DNA of 64,000 nt, from NCBI RefSeq assembly GCF_013030265.1, contig NZ_WPZQ01000011.1, forward strand, positions 124,001 to 188,000. Direction: 5' to 3'. The notes beneath the pieces are model-generated. The model was not told the DNA's origin. It saw nothing but the letters and a program-made list of their open reading frames with translations, and did not search any database. This document shows, piece by piece, positions 55,779 to 64,000 of the stretch. The stretch is from Ruegeria arenilitoris. Its GTDB lineage: Bacteria > Pseudomonadota > Alphaproteobacteria > Rhodobacterales > Rhodobacteraceae. The position numbers and the translations under genes are program-made. Position 1 is the first letter of the stretch. Each line of letters begins with the position of its first letter.

Positions 55779-55936
55779 CAGCAACTTAGAGTTTTGAATT
55801 TTTCAGGCGCTTGGCCCTGTTCGTCCTGATAAATACCAACGATCAGGTTGTGTTTGTCCTTGCGAGGATCAGCAGCGAAATAGTCAGCGCCGATCATGAT
55901 GGGATCGACGGGATAGTGCTCAACCTTTTCAAACAT
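55778..55936 (-). pseudogene. tyrB: tyrB N-terminal fragment (aromatic amino acid aminotransferase)
   Basis: 52 codons encoding the start of a TyrB/AspC-type aminotransferase: MFEKVEHYPVDPIMIG, then ADPRKDKHNLIVGIYQDEQG. The frame then reads a few unrelated residues and stops at 55778. The active-site lysine and PLP region are missing. It begins 3 bases after the end of the proC remnant on the same strand. Confidence 0.7.
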
Positions 55937-55939
55937 GGC

Positions 55940-56350
55940 CTATCCCTTTCCCAGCTCGACGGTGACGTAAATCCCGAAGGCCTCAATGACCTACTTGAGC
56001 AGCCACGCGTTGCGCTTCGGTTGTGCGACCGTTCACATAGAGCCCTGTCGCGCCCAGTCCAAGAAAAGCGGTCGTATTGAGCACAGTGCGTGCGATGGCC
56101 ACCGGAACAATGAGGTCTTCAATCGTGATCCCGGCTGCAATGCTGAAGATCAGTTTGCCGGATAGGTCTGTGTTTATTTGCTTGGCAACGGCGGCGATGA
56201 TCTGCGGCTTGACCCCCAGTACGATGCTTATTTGCCAACCCGTTCCGTTGGTCCGGGTTCGGATCGACAACCGTAGTCCGCAAAGGCACACATCCACTTG
56301 CAATCAAGCCCCCGATGATGATCGACGCAGATGAATGCTATCTTGTCCAT
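55940..56350 (-). pseudogene. proC: proC remnant (pyrroline-5-carboxylate reductase)
   Basis: Broken into several frames: the start MDKIAF at 56350, then GLIASGCVPLRTTVVDPNPDQR in a shifted frame, then IVLGVKPQIIAAVAKQINTDL and FSIAAGITIEDL in another, and finally VIEAFGIYVTVELG. All match P5C reductase blocks. The C-terminal dimerisation domain is missing. The start overlaps the alcohol dehydrogenase 3' end, which begins at 56354. Non-functional. Confidence 0.72.
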
Positions 56351-56353
56351 GGC

Positions 56354-57388
56354 TCAGAAGTTCGTGATCACGGTTGCGCCGATGGACTGGAACTTGTCCA
56401 TGTTCATGAGCGCCTCGGGAGCCGCGTCGATGCTAATTTTGTCGCCAACCAGCCGGGCCGGGTCGAGTTTGCCGTTCTCGACCATATCGAGCATCGCACC
56501 ATAGCGATGCGCCTGCATCCCATGGGAACCGAGCAGTTCGATCTCTTGGCTCACGATCTTAGGCATTGGCACAGCAGGGGCTGCATGATCACCTAGCATA
56601 AGGCCGACCTGGATATGCTTGCCACGTGGCCGCAGGCAAAGGATCGAATTGGTCATCGTCGCCGGATGCCCAAGCGCATCCAGCGAAACATGCGCGCCGC
56701 CTTGGGTGATTTCTTTGATCGCTTCGATCACGTCGCCCTTGCCATCAATAGCCGCAACCGCACCAAGTTTTTTGGCGAGTGTCAATTTTGCCGGGTCCAG
56801 ATCAACTCCGATCACATTCGCCCCTGCCGCACTGGCGATCATCACAGCAGACAATCCGACGCCGCCACAGCCATGGACGGCAACCCACTGGCCCGCGCCG
56901 ACTTTGCCTTGGTCGATCACGGCCCGAAACGATGTGGCGAACCGGCATCCCAAACTTGCTGCGGTGGCGAAATCCATCGCCTCGGGCAATGCGACCACGT
57001 TTAGGTCAGCCTGGTGGATCGGCACATATTCCGCAAAGCTGCCCCAATGGGTGAAACCAGGCTGCTCCTGATGCAGGCACACTTGTTGATGACCCGCATG
57101 GCATTCGCTACACGACCCGCAACCACAGATGAACGGCACGGTGACCCGGTCGCCCACCTTCCAGTTCTTCACGTCCTTTCCTACTGCCTCGACAACACCC
57201 GCGAGCTCGTGGCCGGGGATATGTGGAAGCTCGATATCGCTGTCGTGTCCCATCCAACCGTGCCAGTCGCTGCGACACACACCGGTGGCTTCGACCTTAA
57301 GCACAACACCATGCGGTTCCGGTGACGGGTCTGCCACGCTCACGACCTTGGGGGTTTCTTGGAACTTCTCGAACAGGACAGCTTTCAT
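56354..57388 (-). CDS. Zinc-dependent alcohol dehydrogenase
   Basis: 344 residues of the medium-chain dehydrogenase family. Catalytic zinc ligands expected at Cys38 and His60-Glu61 ([15 protein letters not shown]). Structural zinc Cys cluster [17 protein letters not shown] (88-104). NAD(P)-binding [10 protein letters not shown] at about 174-183. An Asp at the beta-2 end (GVDLDPAKL) suggests NAD. The substrate (alcohol, polyol or amino alcohol) is unknown. Divergent from the Lrp gene 101 bases away, which may regulate it. Confidence 0.92.
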   Translation of the reverse strand: MKAVLFEKFQETPKVVSVADPSPEPHGVVLKVEATGVCRSDWHGWMGHDSDIELPHIPGHELAGVVEAVGKDVKNWKVGDRVTVPFICGCGSCSECHAGHQQVCLHQEQPGFTHWGSFAEYVPIHQADLNVVALPEAMDFATAASLGCRFATSFRAVIDQGKVGAGQWVAVHGCGGVGLSAVMIASAAGANVIGVDLDPAKLTLAKKLGAVAAIDGKGDVIEAIKEITQGGAHVSLDALGHPATMTNSILCLRPRGKHIQVGLMLGDHAAPAVPMPKIVSQEIELLGSHGMQAHRYGAMLDMVENGKLDPARLVGDKISIDAAPEALMNMDKFQSIGATVITNF

Positions 57389-57489
57389 GGTAGGGTCTTT
57401 CGGTTGTGTCGATAAACTAAGTGGAAGCTATCAAACACTGACGAAATTGACTTGCTAATCTGCCTCATTTTAAGAGCATCTTGAGCAGA

Positions 57490-58005
57490 ATGCTCTCTCC
57501 ACTGGAGAAATTAGAGGAAAACCTTCCCTTGCACAGTATCGACACAGTCAACGCACAGATTCTTGAATTACTTCAAAGCGACGGGCGCATGACCAATGCT
57601 AAACTGGCCGAGCACCTGAACATGAGTGAAACGCCCTGTTGGCGGCGGCTGAAGAAACTGGAAGAGACGGGTATCATTGAGGGCTATCAGGCCCACCTCA
57701 ATCGCCGCAAGCTGGGGCTCGGCGTCATGGCCTTTGTTCAACTTAGTTGCTCAGAGCATGATCAGACCGCTACAGACGAATTCCAACGTATTATCGAGAT
57801 CACGCCCAATATTCTCGCCTGCCATAACACCACGGGCGAGGACGATTTCTTACTTATCGTGGTCGCTCGTGATTTGGACGATTACAGCGCCTTTGTTGAC
57901 AGCACTTTGCGGCGCCTGCCGGGTGTGACCAGCATTCGCTCAAACCTTTCACTCAAAGAGATGAAGGCATCGAGCAAGCTGCCTGTACGTGTTTCAGAGC
58001 AATGA
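57490..58005 (+). CDS. Lrp/AsnC-family regulator
   Basis: 171 residues from the ATG at 57490. Winged helix (NAQILELLQSDGRMTNAKLAEHLNMSETPCWRRLKKLEETG) and C-terminal RAM ligand domain (ACHNTTGEDDFLLIVVARDL, LPGVTSIRSNLSLKEMK). Feast/famine-type regulators commonly bind amino acids. It probably controls the divergent alcohol dehydrogenase, and the decayed tyrB/proC genes next to it hint at a former amino-acid locus. Confidence 0.92.
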   Translation: MLSPLEKLEENLPLHSIDTVNAQILELLQSDGRMTNAKLAEHLNMSETPCWRRLKKLEETGIIEGYQAHLNRRKLGLGVMAFVQLSCSEHDQTATDEFQRIIEITPNILACHNTTGEDDFLLIVVARDLDDYSAFVDSTLRRLPGVTSIRSNLSLKEMKASSKLPVRVSEQ

Positions 58006-58199
58006 TCAACACGTCGCTCAGACAGCAGACATTTGTGCATACTCATTTAAATGCAGCTCCGACCCGCATTCCGGAGTTGCGCTGCAGCTGCAAATCCATT
58101 GCGATATGCAAGCTGGAGAAACCGTCAATTAGATTTGAATAATCTCTGGCCGATTCATTAAAAGATTTGATTGTATGTATTTGTTGGTATGGTGGCCTT

Positions 58200-58526
58200 A
58201 TGAACTCACTAACCAGAATAACACGAGGGATAGGCGTCGCCCTAAAGGATGGCAGGGTTAAAGGCCTTCTTGCCTTTACGATTGGTATGATCTTTTGGGC
58301 CTCGGTTTTTTATCATTATGTTGAAGGGTGGAGTTGGCTCGATTCTATCTATTTTTCCGTTGTGACCATATCGACTGTAGGATTTGGAGACTTTTCTCCT
58401 GAAACCGCTGCGGGGAAAATTTTTACTATGATCTATATCATCGTGGGCCTCGGAATCTTCGTAACTGCGGCTACCACTGTGGCAGATACAATATTGTCCC
58501 AGAGCGATGATAAGGCGGACGATTGA
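58200..58526 (+). CDS. Two-helix potassium channel (Ion_trans_2 type)
   Basis: 108 residues from the ATG at 58200 (GGTGG upstream). Helix 1 about 22-40, pore helix with selectivity filter TVGFGD (59-64), helix 2 about 75-100. No RCK/TrkA-N gating domain follows, so it is a minimal KcsA-like pore subunit that would assemble as a tetramer. Regulated opening is unknown. Confidence 0.87.
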   Translation: MNSLTRITRGIGVALKDGRVKGLLAFTIGMIFWASVFYHYVEGWSWLDSIYFSVVTISTVGFGDFSPETAAGKIFTMIYIIVGLGIFVTAATTVADTILSQSDDKADD

Positions 58527-58705
58527 GTGACTCCCAATCGAACCAAGGTGAATTTCTATACAGGTATTACTCTGAACAAGCAGCCTAAGCCGCAACCCGG
58601 TTTCATCGGGGTTTTTAAGATGTTGCAGGAACCTCCATGGAATAAAAATATACATATCACGTTATTTGAGTGTAATATTTAGAAAACTGATAATGGAGGG
58701 ATGGT

Positions 58706-59785
58706 ATGGAAAAGACCCAGGACGCGAAGATTGTCGATCTCGCGATACGATTGTTGTTTCTTGGACTATTCCTCTACAGCGCCCTGGTCATGGTTGCCCC
58801 GCTCGCAAGCGTGGTCATCTGGGCTACGATACTCTGCGTCGCGCTCTATCCGGTTTTCGATTGGCTGCAGTCCAAGTTGGGTGGCAGGAAGAAACTGGCC
58901 ACGACAATCTTGGTTTTGTTGGGCCTCGTTCTGACCCTGGGTCCGGTCGCAACGGCGGTATCCGGAGCTGCAGAACTTGGATCCGAATTTGCGGAACAAG
59001 CTGACAAAGGAGAGCTGAACATACCGCCCGCTCCTGAAGGCTTAAAGGAATTGCCGTTAGTAGGGGACAAAATAGCTGACGTCTGGGGCTTGTTCGAACG
59101 AAATCTGGATGGCGCGCTTGCCAAATATGGCGCACAGATTTTGGAGATCACCAAGTCCCTCTTCGGAAAGGTTTTGGGTATAGGAATTGGACTTTTGGGA
59201 CTGGCTTTGTCCGTGTTGATCATGGGAGCACTGTTCAGCCCCGGGCCAAGTCTTGTGCAAGGCCTCCAGCGCTTTGCCAACCGTGTCTTCGCTCCGCGCG
59301 GTGGCGAGTTTGTGACACTGGCCGGGGCGACGATACGCAATGTGACAAAAGGCGTGATCGGCGTGGCTGCCATTCAGGCAGTCGTCGTTTGGTTACTGTT
59401 GGTGCTGTTCGGGATTAACTCGGCCGCTACGTTGGCATTTATCTGCCTGATCCTGTCAATTATCCAGATCGGGCCTGGTTTGGTGCTATTGCCGGTAATC
59501 ATTTACGCTTGGAGCACTATGTCCGGCGGCACAGCGTTGATCTTCACCATACTTGCCGTTCCCGTCACAATAATGGATAGTTTCTTACGGCCTGTGTTCA
59601 TCTCGAAAGGGCTTGAAACACCTATGCTGGTCATCCTCATTGGTGTTCTTGGCGGCATGATGGCTTACGGTTTGATCGGAATCTTCATGGGGCCGGTTCT
59701 GTTCGCCGTCTTTTACGAGCTGTTCAAGGTATGGATCGACGCGCCTGTCGAAACCGAAACCGCCGCTGAAGGAGCGGCGAAATGA
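58706..59785 (+). CDS. AI-2E family transporter
   Basis: 359 residues of the AI-2E (YdiK/PerM) family with about eight membrane segments. Blocks: ATILCVALYPVFDWLQSKLGG, a long amphipathic linker and the C-terminal ILIGVLGGMMAYGLIGIFMGPVL. GGAGGG lies 8 bases before the ATG. Family members are proposed exporters (AI-2, sodium/proton antiport), with no clear substrate here. It overlaps the following HlyD gene by ATGA. Confidence 0.88.
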   Translation: MEKTQDAKIVDLAIRLLFLGLFLYSALVMVAPLASVVIWATILCVALYPVFDWLQSKLGGRKKLATTILVLLGLVLTLGPVATAVSGAAELGSEFAEQADKGELNIPPAPEGLKELPLVGDKIADVWGLFERNLDGALAKYGAQILEITKSLFGKVLGIGIGLLGLALSVLIMGALFSPGPSLVQGLQRFANRVFAPRGGEFVTLAGATIRNVTKGVIGVAAIQAVVVWLLLVLFGINSAATLAFICLILSIIQIGPGLVLLPVIIYAWSTMSGGTALIFTILAVPVTIMDSFLRPVFISKGLETPMLVILIGVLGGMMAYGLIGIFMGPVLFAVFYELFKVWIDAPVETETAAEGAAK

Positions 59786-60846
59786 GAAAGACGATTTGGA
59801 CCACTTTGGCCGTCATTCTTGTCTTCCTGATCTGGTACCTTGTCGCTGACCGAAAGACACCGTTTACCGGGAACGCCAGAGTAAAGGCCATAGCGACCCA
59901 GATCGTCCCACAGGTCACTGGAACAGTGACAGAGGTTCTTGTCGAAAATGGTCAGGTTGTCTCGGCAGGTGATGTTTTGGTTCGGATCGACTCCAGGCCA
60001 TACGAAATTCAACGCGACAAGGCGCAAGCTGATCTTGAGGCAGCAACTCAAGAGGTGGGAGCATCCTCGGCTGAGGTGAGTGCTGCACAAGCCAAACTGG
60101 CACGCGCCCAAAGTGACCTCGACACCATGCGCATTCAAACTGAGCGAGTATTTGCGCTGGAGAAGAAAGGTTTGATCGCCGTCTCAAAGGCCGATGATGC
60201 CCGAGGTCAGCTGGCGGAGTCTGAGGCGAACTATGAAAACGCCAGAGCGGATCTGGAAAAAGCAAAGCAGAGGTTGGGTGACGAAGGGATCGAAAACCCG
60301 AAGATCCAGCGCGCACTGGCGGCCTTGGCGGATGCAGAATTAAACATTGAATGGACTGAGCTTCGTGCGCCGGCGACAGGTGTAATATCTAATCTGTTGA
60401 TTGCCCCCGGAACCTATGCCCGATCCGGTCAGGACCTTTTGACATTCCTTGATGCAACAGACGTTTGGATCGAGGCGTATTTCACCGAAAACAACCTTGG
60501 CCGGGCCGCGGTAGGTTCTCCTGTTGATGTCGTATTGGATATGCACCCCGGTCAAATTGTTCCGGGTGTCATTGAGAGCTTCAGCGCGGCGGTATCCCTG
60601 AGCGGTGGAGATGAGCCCGGCCAGTTGGCGAGCCCGCCAAGCACCAAAGGCTTCTTGCGCGAACCAGAGCGGTTCCCTGTTCGGATCGTACTGCCGGGAT
60701 ATGAGGCCGGAAGTGCCGAAGACGATCTGCGCTTCCAGCTTAATGGGCAGGCTGATGTGATCATGTATCTGAGCGACAATTCTCTGCTGAACGCGGTCGG
60801 TCGGACCTATATCCGTTTGGTTTCAATCCTGTCCTATGCCTACTGA
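59782..60846 (+). CDS. HlyD/EmrA-family membrane fusion protein
   Basis: 354 residues. One N-terminal membrane segment (about 6-24), a lipoyl/biotinyl half (VPQVTGTVTEVLVENGQVVSAGDVLVRID), a coiled-coil hairpin (about 75-180), the second lipoyl half (APATGVISNLLIAPGTYAR) and a beta-barrel. It links an inner-membrane pump to the periplasm, here presumably the DUF2955 protein encoded next. The paired arrangement resembles EmrA/AaeA with an FUSC-like partner. Confidence 0.92.
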   Translation: MRKTIWTTLAVILVFLIWYLVADRKTPFTGNARVKAIATQIVPQVTGTVTEVLVENGQVVSAGDVLVRIDSRPYEIQRDKAQADLEAATQEVGASSAEVSAAQAKLARAQSDLDTMRIQTERVFALEKKGLIAVSKADDARGQLAESEANYENARADLEKAKQRLGDEGIENPKIQRALAALADAELNIEWTELRAPATGVISNLLIAPGTYARSGQDLLTFLDATDVWIEAYFTENNLGRAAVGSPVDVVLDMHPGQIVPGVIESFSAAVSLSGGDEPGQLASPPSTKGFLREPERFPVRIVLPGYEAGSAEDDLRFQLNGQADVIMYLSDNSLLNAVGRTYIRLVSILSYAY

Positions 60847-61843
60847 AGACCGAAAATCCGTTGCTCGGCTCGCGCTGGGTGTAACCGGCGTTTTTGCCTT
60901 GGGCCTGTTTCTGGGGTGGCCATTGGCGGTGGTCGGGGCAGTTTTCACCGCGCTGTTCCTACAAGCGCCCGCCGCGCTGCCGTTGGCGGCATTTGCGAAG
61001 CTGTTCGTTTTCTCAATAGGATTGATGTTCATCTCATTCCTACTATCGTCGGTCTTCGCGCCCTATCCCGTAGTATTCCTTATTCTGGTTGCCATCGGGA
61101 TCATCCTGTCCTTCATATGGTCAGTTTCAGGTGCCGGTGTTTTGCCCGGTGTCATAGCGCTCATGGGGGCATTGATGATCCCGAACCTAGTTTTGCAATC
61201 GCAGGATCTGGCTCTGGTGCTCGTATTTTGGATACCAATGAACCTGCTATTTGCTGGGTTCGTATCGACGCTGATGTTTGTGCTGATACCAGCTGAACCT
61301 TTGACAGCCGCTCAGAAGAAAACTGATACGCCACCAGACTTTGACCCACACCGCCGCATTGTCAGAATGTCGCTTGTAACAGTTCCATTTGCCATGGCGT
61401 TTTTTGTGTCCGGTGCCTCAGCTTTGTTGGTTCTGTTCTTTGTCGCCCTTCTCAGCCAACAACTGGCAGCCATGCCATCTATGGGCAAAGCCGTCGCCAA
61501 AGCGATGCTTACGGCAAACCTGCTTGGGGCGATGATTTCGATCATCTGCTACGAGGTGAACGTGATCGCACCGGTTATCCTGACGCCCATTTTATTGTGC
61601 CTGCTCTTCTGTTTTGCACTTGGGGCGCTTGGAAAATCTCAGATCCCGCTCGCCGCCGCGGCTGGCTCGGCGCTAACAACGGTTCTGATCGTTTATGGCG
61701 GATCGATTGCACCGTTTTCGGATGAGGCTGACGTCAAAAGCATCACACGCGTTTTGCAAGTCGCTGGCGCCGCCTTCTTCGTGATTGTTGCGTATGTCAT
61801 AGTGGACGAGTTCTGGCCTGAGAGAAAAAAGCAGGTTTCTTGA
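60836..61843 (+). CDS. DUF2955 (FUSC-like) inner-membrane protein
   Basis: 335 residues with about nine or ten membrane segments. The N-terminal RLALGVTGVFALGLFLGWPLAVVGAVFTALFL resembles the AaeB/FUSC-type DUF2955 pump. It overlaps the HlyD gene by 11 bases. AI-2E + HlyD + DUF2955 make an apparent efflux unit; the cargo is unknown, possibly aromatic acids as for AaeAB (inference). Confidence 0.85.
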   Translation: MPTEDRKSVARLALGVTGVFALGLFLGWPLAVVGAVFTALFLQAPAALPLAAFAKLFVFSIGLMFISFLLSSVFAPYPVVFLILVAIGIILSFIWSVSGAGVLPGVIALMGALMIPNLVLQSQDLALVLVFWIPMNLLFAGFVSTLMFVLIPAEPLTAAQKKTDTPPDFDPHRRIVRMSLVTVPFAMAFFVSGASALLVLFFVALLSQQLAAMPSMGKAVAKAMLTANLLGAMISIICYEVNVIAPVILTPILLCLLFCFALGALGKSQIPLAAAAGSALTTVLIVYGGSIAPFSDEADVKSITRVLQVAGAAFFVIVAYVIVDEFWPERKKQVS

Positions 61844-62538
61844 GTTGTCTGAAGAAAGATGCCCAGTTGTCCACTACATTGACAAGTAAGCGGCAAGTTT
61901 ACCCTTCGATATCAGCGTTACGGTCCGCGCTAGTATTGGGTTTGGGCCGACTGCTGGGGCAGGGTATTCTGCTGATCAACTAAGCCCAAATAAGACCCAC
62001 TGCGCCGGTTTCCAAATTGCGAAGCGGCTCATCGGCTTACTGTTTGACGTAGGCTTAAACCGACGAAACACTCAAAAAAGCACAAAAATCTTAGGGTGTT
62101 GAATTCAATGGGAAGCGAGTCCCAATAATTCAGCCCCATTATTTACGTACTCAGACAAATAGAAAGACAGTCCCTCATTTAACGCGCTAAGAACCGCCTG
62201 AAAGAGCCCTTAACAGTCTTTCGCCAGCAGCCCGGGCTTCGCGCGTTCAGCAGGTCACGAACCGCCCATTCCCGACATTAAGCGTGTCGTCACAATGCTG
62301 CGATGCATCCCATCTAAGCAGCCGTTTAGACTCCAACGCCGCGCTAGAGGTGCTCAACGTCGGTTCGGCGGGACAAAGCCGTCATTGGAAAACAATATAT
62401 CTTCGAAGGGTAGCCCCGCTGCTACGGCACGTACTTTTCATCCAACCAAATATTCGCAAGAGAGCCCCACGAAATCCAAGAACAAACCCTGTCGGGCGGA
62501 AATCCGGGCAGCCATGGTACAACTGCCCGGAATTGAGC
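61844..62538. other. Intergenic region between convergent genes
   Basis: 695 bases separating the DUF2955 gene and the BCCT gene. It holds repeat copy C at 62052-62160. Several short frames (for example 62284-62571) lack family matches. No supportable gene and no clear terminator. Confidence 0.55.
62052..62160. repeat. Dispersed repeat, copy C
   Basis: Matches the left part of copy A: GCTTAAACCGACGAAAC, GGTGTTGAATTCAATGG, CCAATAATTCAGCCCCATTA, ATTTACGTACTCAGACAA. Similarity ends near 62160, where copy A continues with ATGGTTGCCGGA. So C is truncated on the side opposite to copy B. Confidence 0.57.
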
Positions 62539-64000
62539 CTACTCAGCCGGGGCTGTCAGTTTCTGGCGTAAACCATCGCGGTATAGGGCCTTGGCGAGAG
62601 CCACGCACATTAGCCCCATGACCATCGTGAAGGGCAGGGCACCGATGATCATCGCGTTCCGCAAAGCATCCATCGGGTTGTTCTCGCCAGCTGCAAGGAT
62701 CAGCGCACCAATCACCGCGGTCAGGATCAGACCCCAGATGATCTTGTGCTTGTTACCGATGTTCTGATCGCCACCCGACATGATGGTGTTCATCACCAGA
62801 ATGCCCGAGTCCGCCGATGTGACCAGGAAGGTCATGATCAGAACAACACACATCACTGTAATACCCGACAGCAAACCACCGGTAACCATCTCTTGCAGCG
62901 TGACAAACAGCTTGGCTGTGTTCGACGCGCCGATGATCGCACCTTCGGCTGTGCCGTTCAGCTCAAGATCAATTGCTGTGCCTCCCAGTATGGTCATCCA
63001 TGCAAAGCAGACCAGCGCTGGTGCAAACACGCAGCCGATGATGAACTCACGGACCGAGCGACCTTTGGAGATACGCGCCAGGAACAAGCCGACGAAGGGC
63101 GAGAACGCGATCCACCAGGCCCAATAGAACGTGGTCCAACCAGCCTGCCAGCCGAACTGACGGCCTGGATCGCCTGCGGCGTAGACCGAAGCAAGAACCG
63201 ATTCCGGCAACGCTGCAGCATCGCCTTCCAGGCCCGACACGAACCCGTCGAACGATCCCCAAGGATTGGTCGCACCGGCATAAAGCGCGTCGGCAAACGG
63301 CGCGGCCTCGCTGGGCAGAGCCGCATCAAACGCTGTTGCCGATTGCGGGTTGAAAGCACCAAAGCTGAGCGAGATGAAGTGCAGGATGTAGTCTACAAAC
63401 GCTGTTGCATAGGTGGTCATCGCAAACAGGAACGACCCAAAGACAACGAAGACCAGAAGCAGGATCAGCGACAGTACCAGATTAAGGTTCGACAGGTACT
63501 TAACGCCTCGCCCAACCCCCGAGACCGCCGAAATGATCGACAGACCCATGATCACGATCAGACCTGCCAGCAGGCCAACGGTGCTGGGTGCAGGTGCGTC
63601 TCCAGTCATGTCCATCATCCATTCCATGCCCGAGATGGCATAAAGGCCGTCAATGAATTGCGAGACGCCGTAACCGATGGTCACCGACACACCCAAAATG
63701 GTCGCAACCACGCCAAGTACATCAACCACATGGCCCAGAAGACCATTCATAAGCTTGCCGAACAATGGTGTCAGCGCGGTACGGATGGTCAGTGGCATGT
63801 CACGCGTATAGGCGTAGTATGCCAGCGAAAGGCCGGTCACCACATAGATCGACCAGGCATGAAACCCGTAGTGCAGGAAGGTATAACGATACCCGGACTG
63901 CAACGCTTCTTCGGTGTTGCCGGGGACGTCTCCGGCAATAACGACCGGGTTCGATCCCCACAGGCCCAGAGGTTCGGCGGTCGCAAAGACCATCAAACCA
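62539..64000 (-). CDS. BCCT-family betaine/carnitine/choline transporter (partial)
   Basis: 487 codons visible; the N-terminus lies beyond the right window edge. Many membrane segments with the family core: WTTFYWAWWIAFSPFVGLFLARISKGRSVREFI (residues around the substrate and gating helix), NAMIIGALPFTMVMGLMCVALAKAL and LVTSADSGILVMN. A long loop (about 60 residues, acidic, between LSFGAFN and FGWQAGW) is inserted ahead of the FYWAWW helix, as in some marine relatives. Members carry glycine betaine, choline, carnitine or DMSP; which one cannot be told. It fits the methylated-osmolyte theme of the window. Confidence 0.92.
   Translation of the reverse strand, partial: GLMVFATAEPLGLWGSNPVVIAGDVPGNTEEALQSGYRYTFLHYGFHAWSIYVVTGLSLAYYAYTRDMPLTIRTALTPLFGKLMNGLLGHVVDVLGVVATILGVSVTIGYGVSQFIDGLYAISGMEWMMDMTGDAPAPSTVGLLAGLIVIMGLSIISAVSGVGRGVKYLSNLNLVLSLILLLVFVVFGSFLFAMTTYATAFVDYILHFISLSFGAFNPQSATAFDAALPSEAAPFADALYAGATNPWGSFDGFVSGLEGDAAALPESVLASVYAAGDPGRQFGWQAGWTTFYWAWWIAFSPFVGLFLARISKGRSVREFIIGCVFAPALVCFAWMTILGGTAIDLELNGTAEGAIIGASNTAKLFVTLQEMVTGGLLSGITVMCVVLIMTFLVTSADSGILVMNTIMSGGDQNIGNKHKIIWGLILTAVIGALILAAGENNPMDALRNAMIIGALPFTMVMGLMCVALAKALYRDGLRQKLTAPAE

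Noticed and set aside
56119-56307. Separate small gene on the minus strand
   Set aside because: Its sequence is a frame of the decayed proC gene, not an independent gene.

Overview
The window reads as chromosome or large-replicon DNA of a marine alphaproteobacterium of the Roseobacter group (Rhodobacteraceae). This is inferred from moderate-to-high GC, a complete dmdC-dmdD-dmdB-dmdA set for dimethylsulfoniopropionate (DMSP) demethylation, several systems for methylated onium compounds, and typical alphaproteobacterial regulators. No rRNA, tRNA, CRISPR array or replication gene was seen.

Layout. 1-4.1 kb (minus): start of a Tat-exported peptide-type ABC binding protein, a YfdX protein and a response regulator/histidine kinase pair, then an IS6-family transposase scrap. 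4.5-11.6 kb: a LacI-type repressor divergent from an operon with twin LacI-like operators, encoding a DUF1989-GcvT fusion protein and a glycine-betaine/proline-type ABC importer. 12-22.4 kb: membrane, secreted and signalling genes, with a bipartite motif AAYTGATACAW-N14-CTGAYA upstream of three of them (a membrane protein, a secreted protein, an autotransporter). 22.8-30.5 kb: GntR regulator, alpha/beta hydrolase, and a siderophore ABC importer divergent from a TonB-dependent receptor. 30.9-37.3 kb: AraC-type regulator divergent from dmdCDBA. 37.4-48.3 kb: a patchy accessory stretch with an IS30 scrap, small and unknown genes, a YjhX (TopAI)/YjhQ toxin-antitoxin pair, hemolysin III, a fatty-acid hydroxylase with a truncated hydrolase, and a two-component system whose kinase ends at an in-frame TGA.

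48.8-54.3 kb: a minus-strand operon (Rieske oxygenase, class II aldolase, crotonase-fold protein, CaiB/BaiF CoA-transferase, alpha/beta hydrolase) divergent from a LysR regulator; four of its genes overlap by ATGA. 54.6-58.5 kb: an unknown secreted protein, decayed tyrB and proC fragments next to a dispersed repeat, an alcohol dehydrogenase, an Lrp regulator and a small potassium channel. 58.7-61.8 kb: AI-2E, HlyD and DUF2955 membrane proteins in one operon. The right edge holds a BCCT transporter cut by the window end.

The unifying theme is uptake and dismantling of methylated osmolytes: the betaine-type ABC importer with a tetrahydrofolate-type methyltransferase fusion, the DMSP demethylation operon, a Rieske enzyme with the Glu-x2-His-x4-His signature of quaternary-amine oxygenases, and a BCCT carrier. 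The DUF1989-GcvT unit and the Rieske operon are the best candidates for undescribed pathways. Substrates for both are inference.
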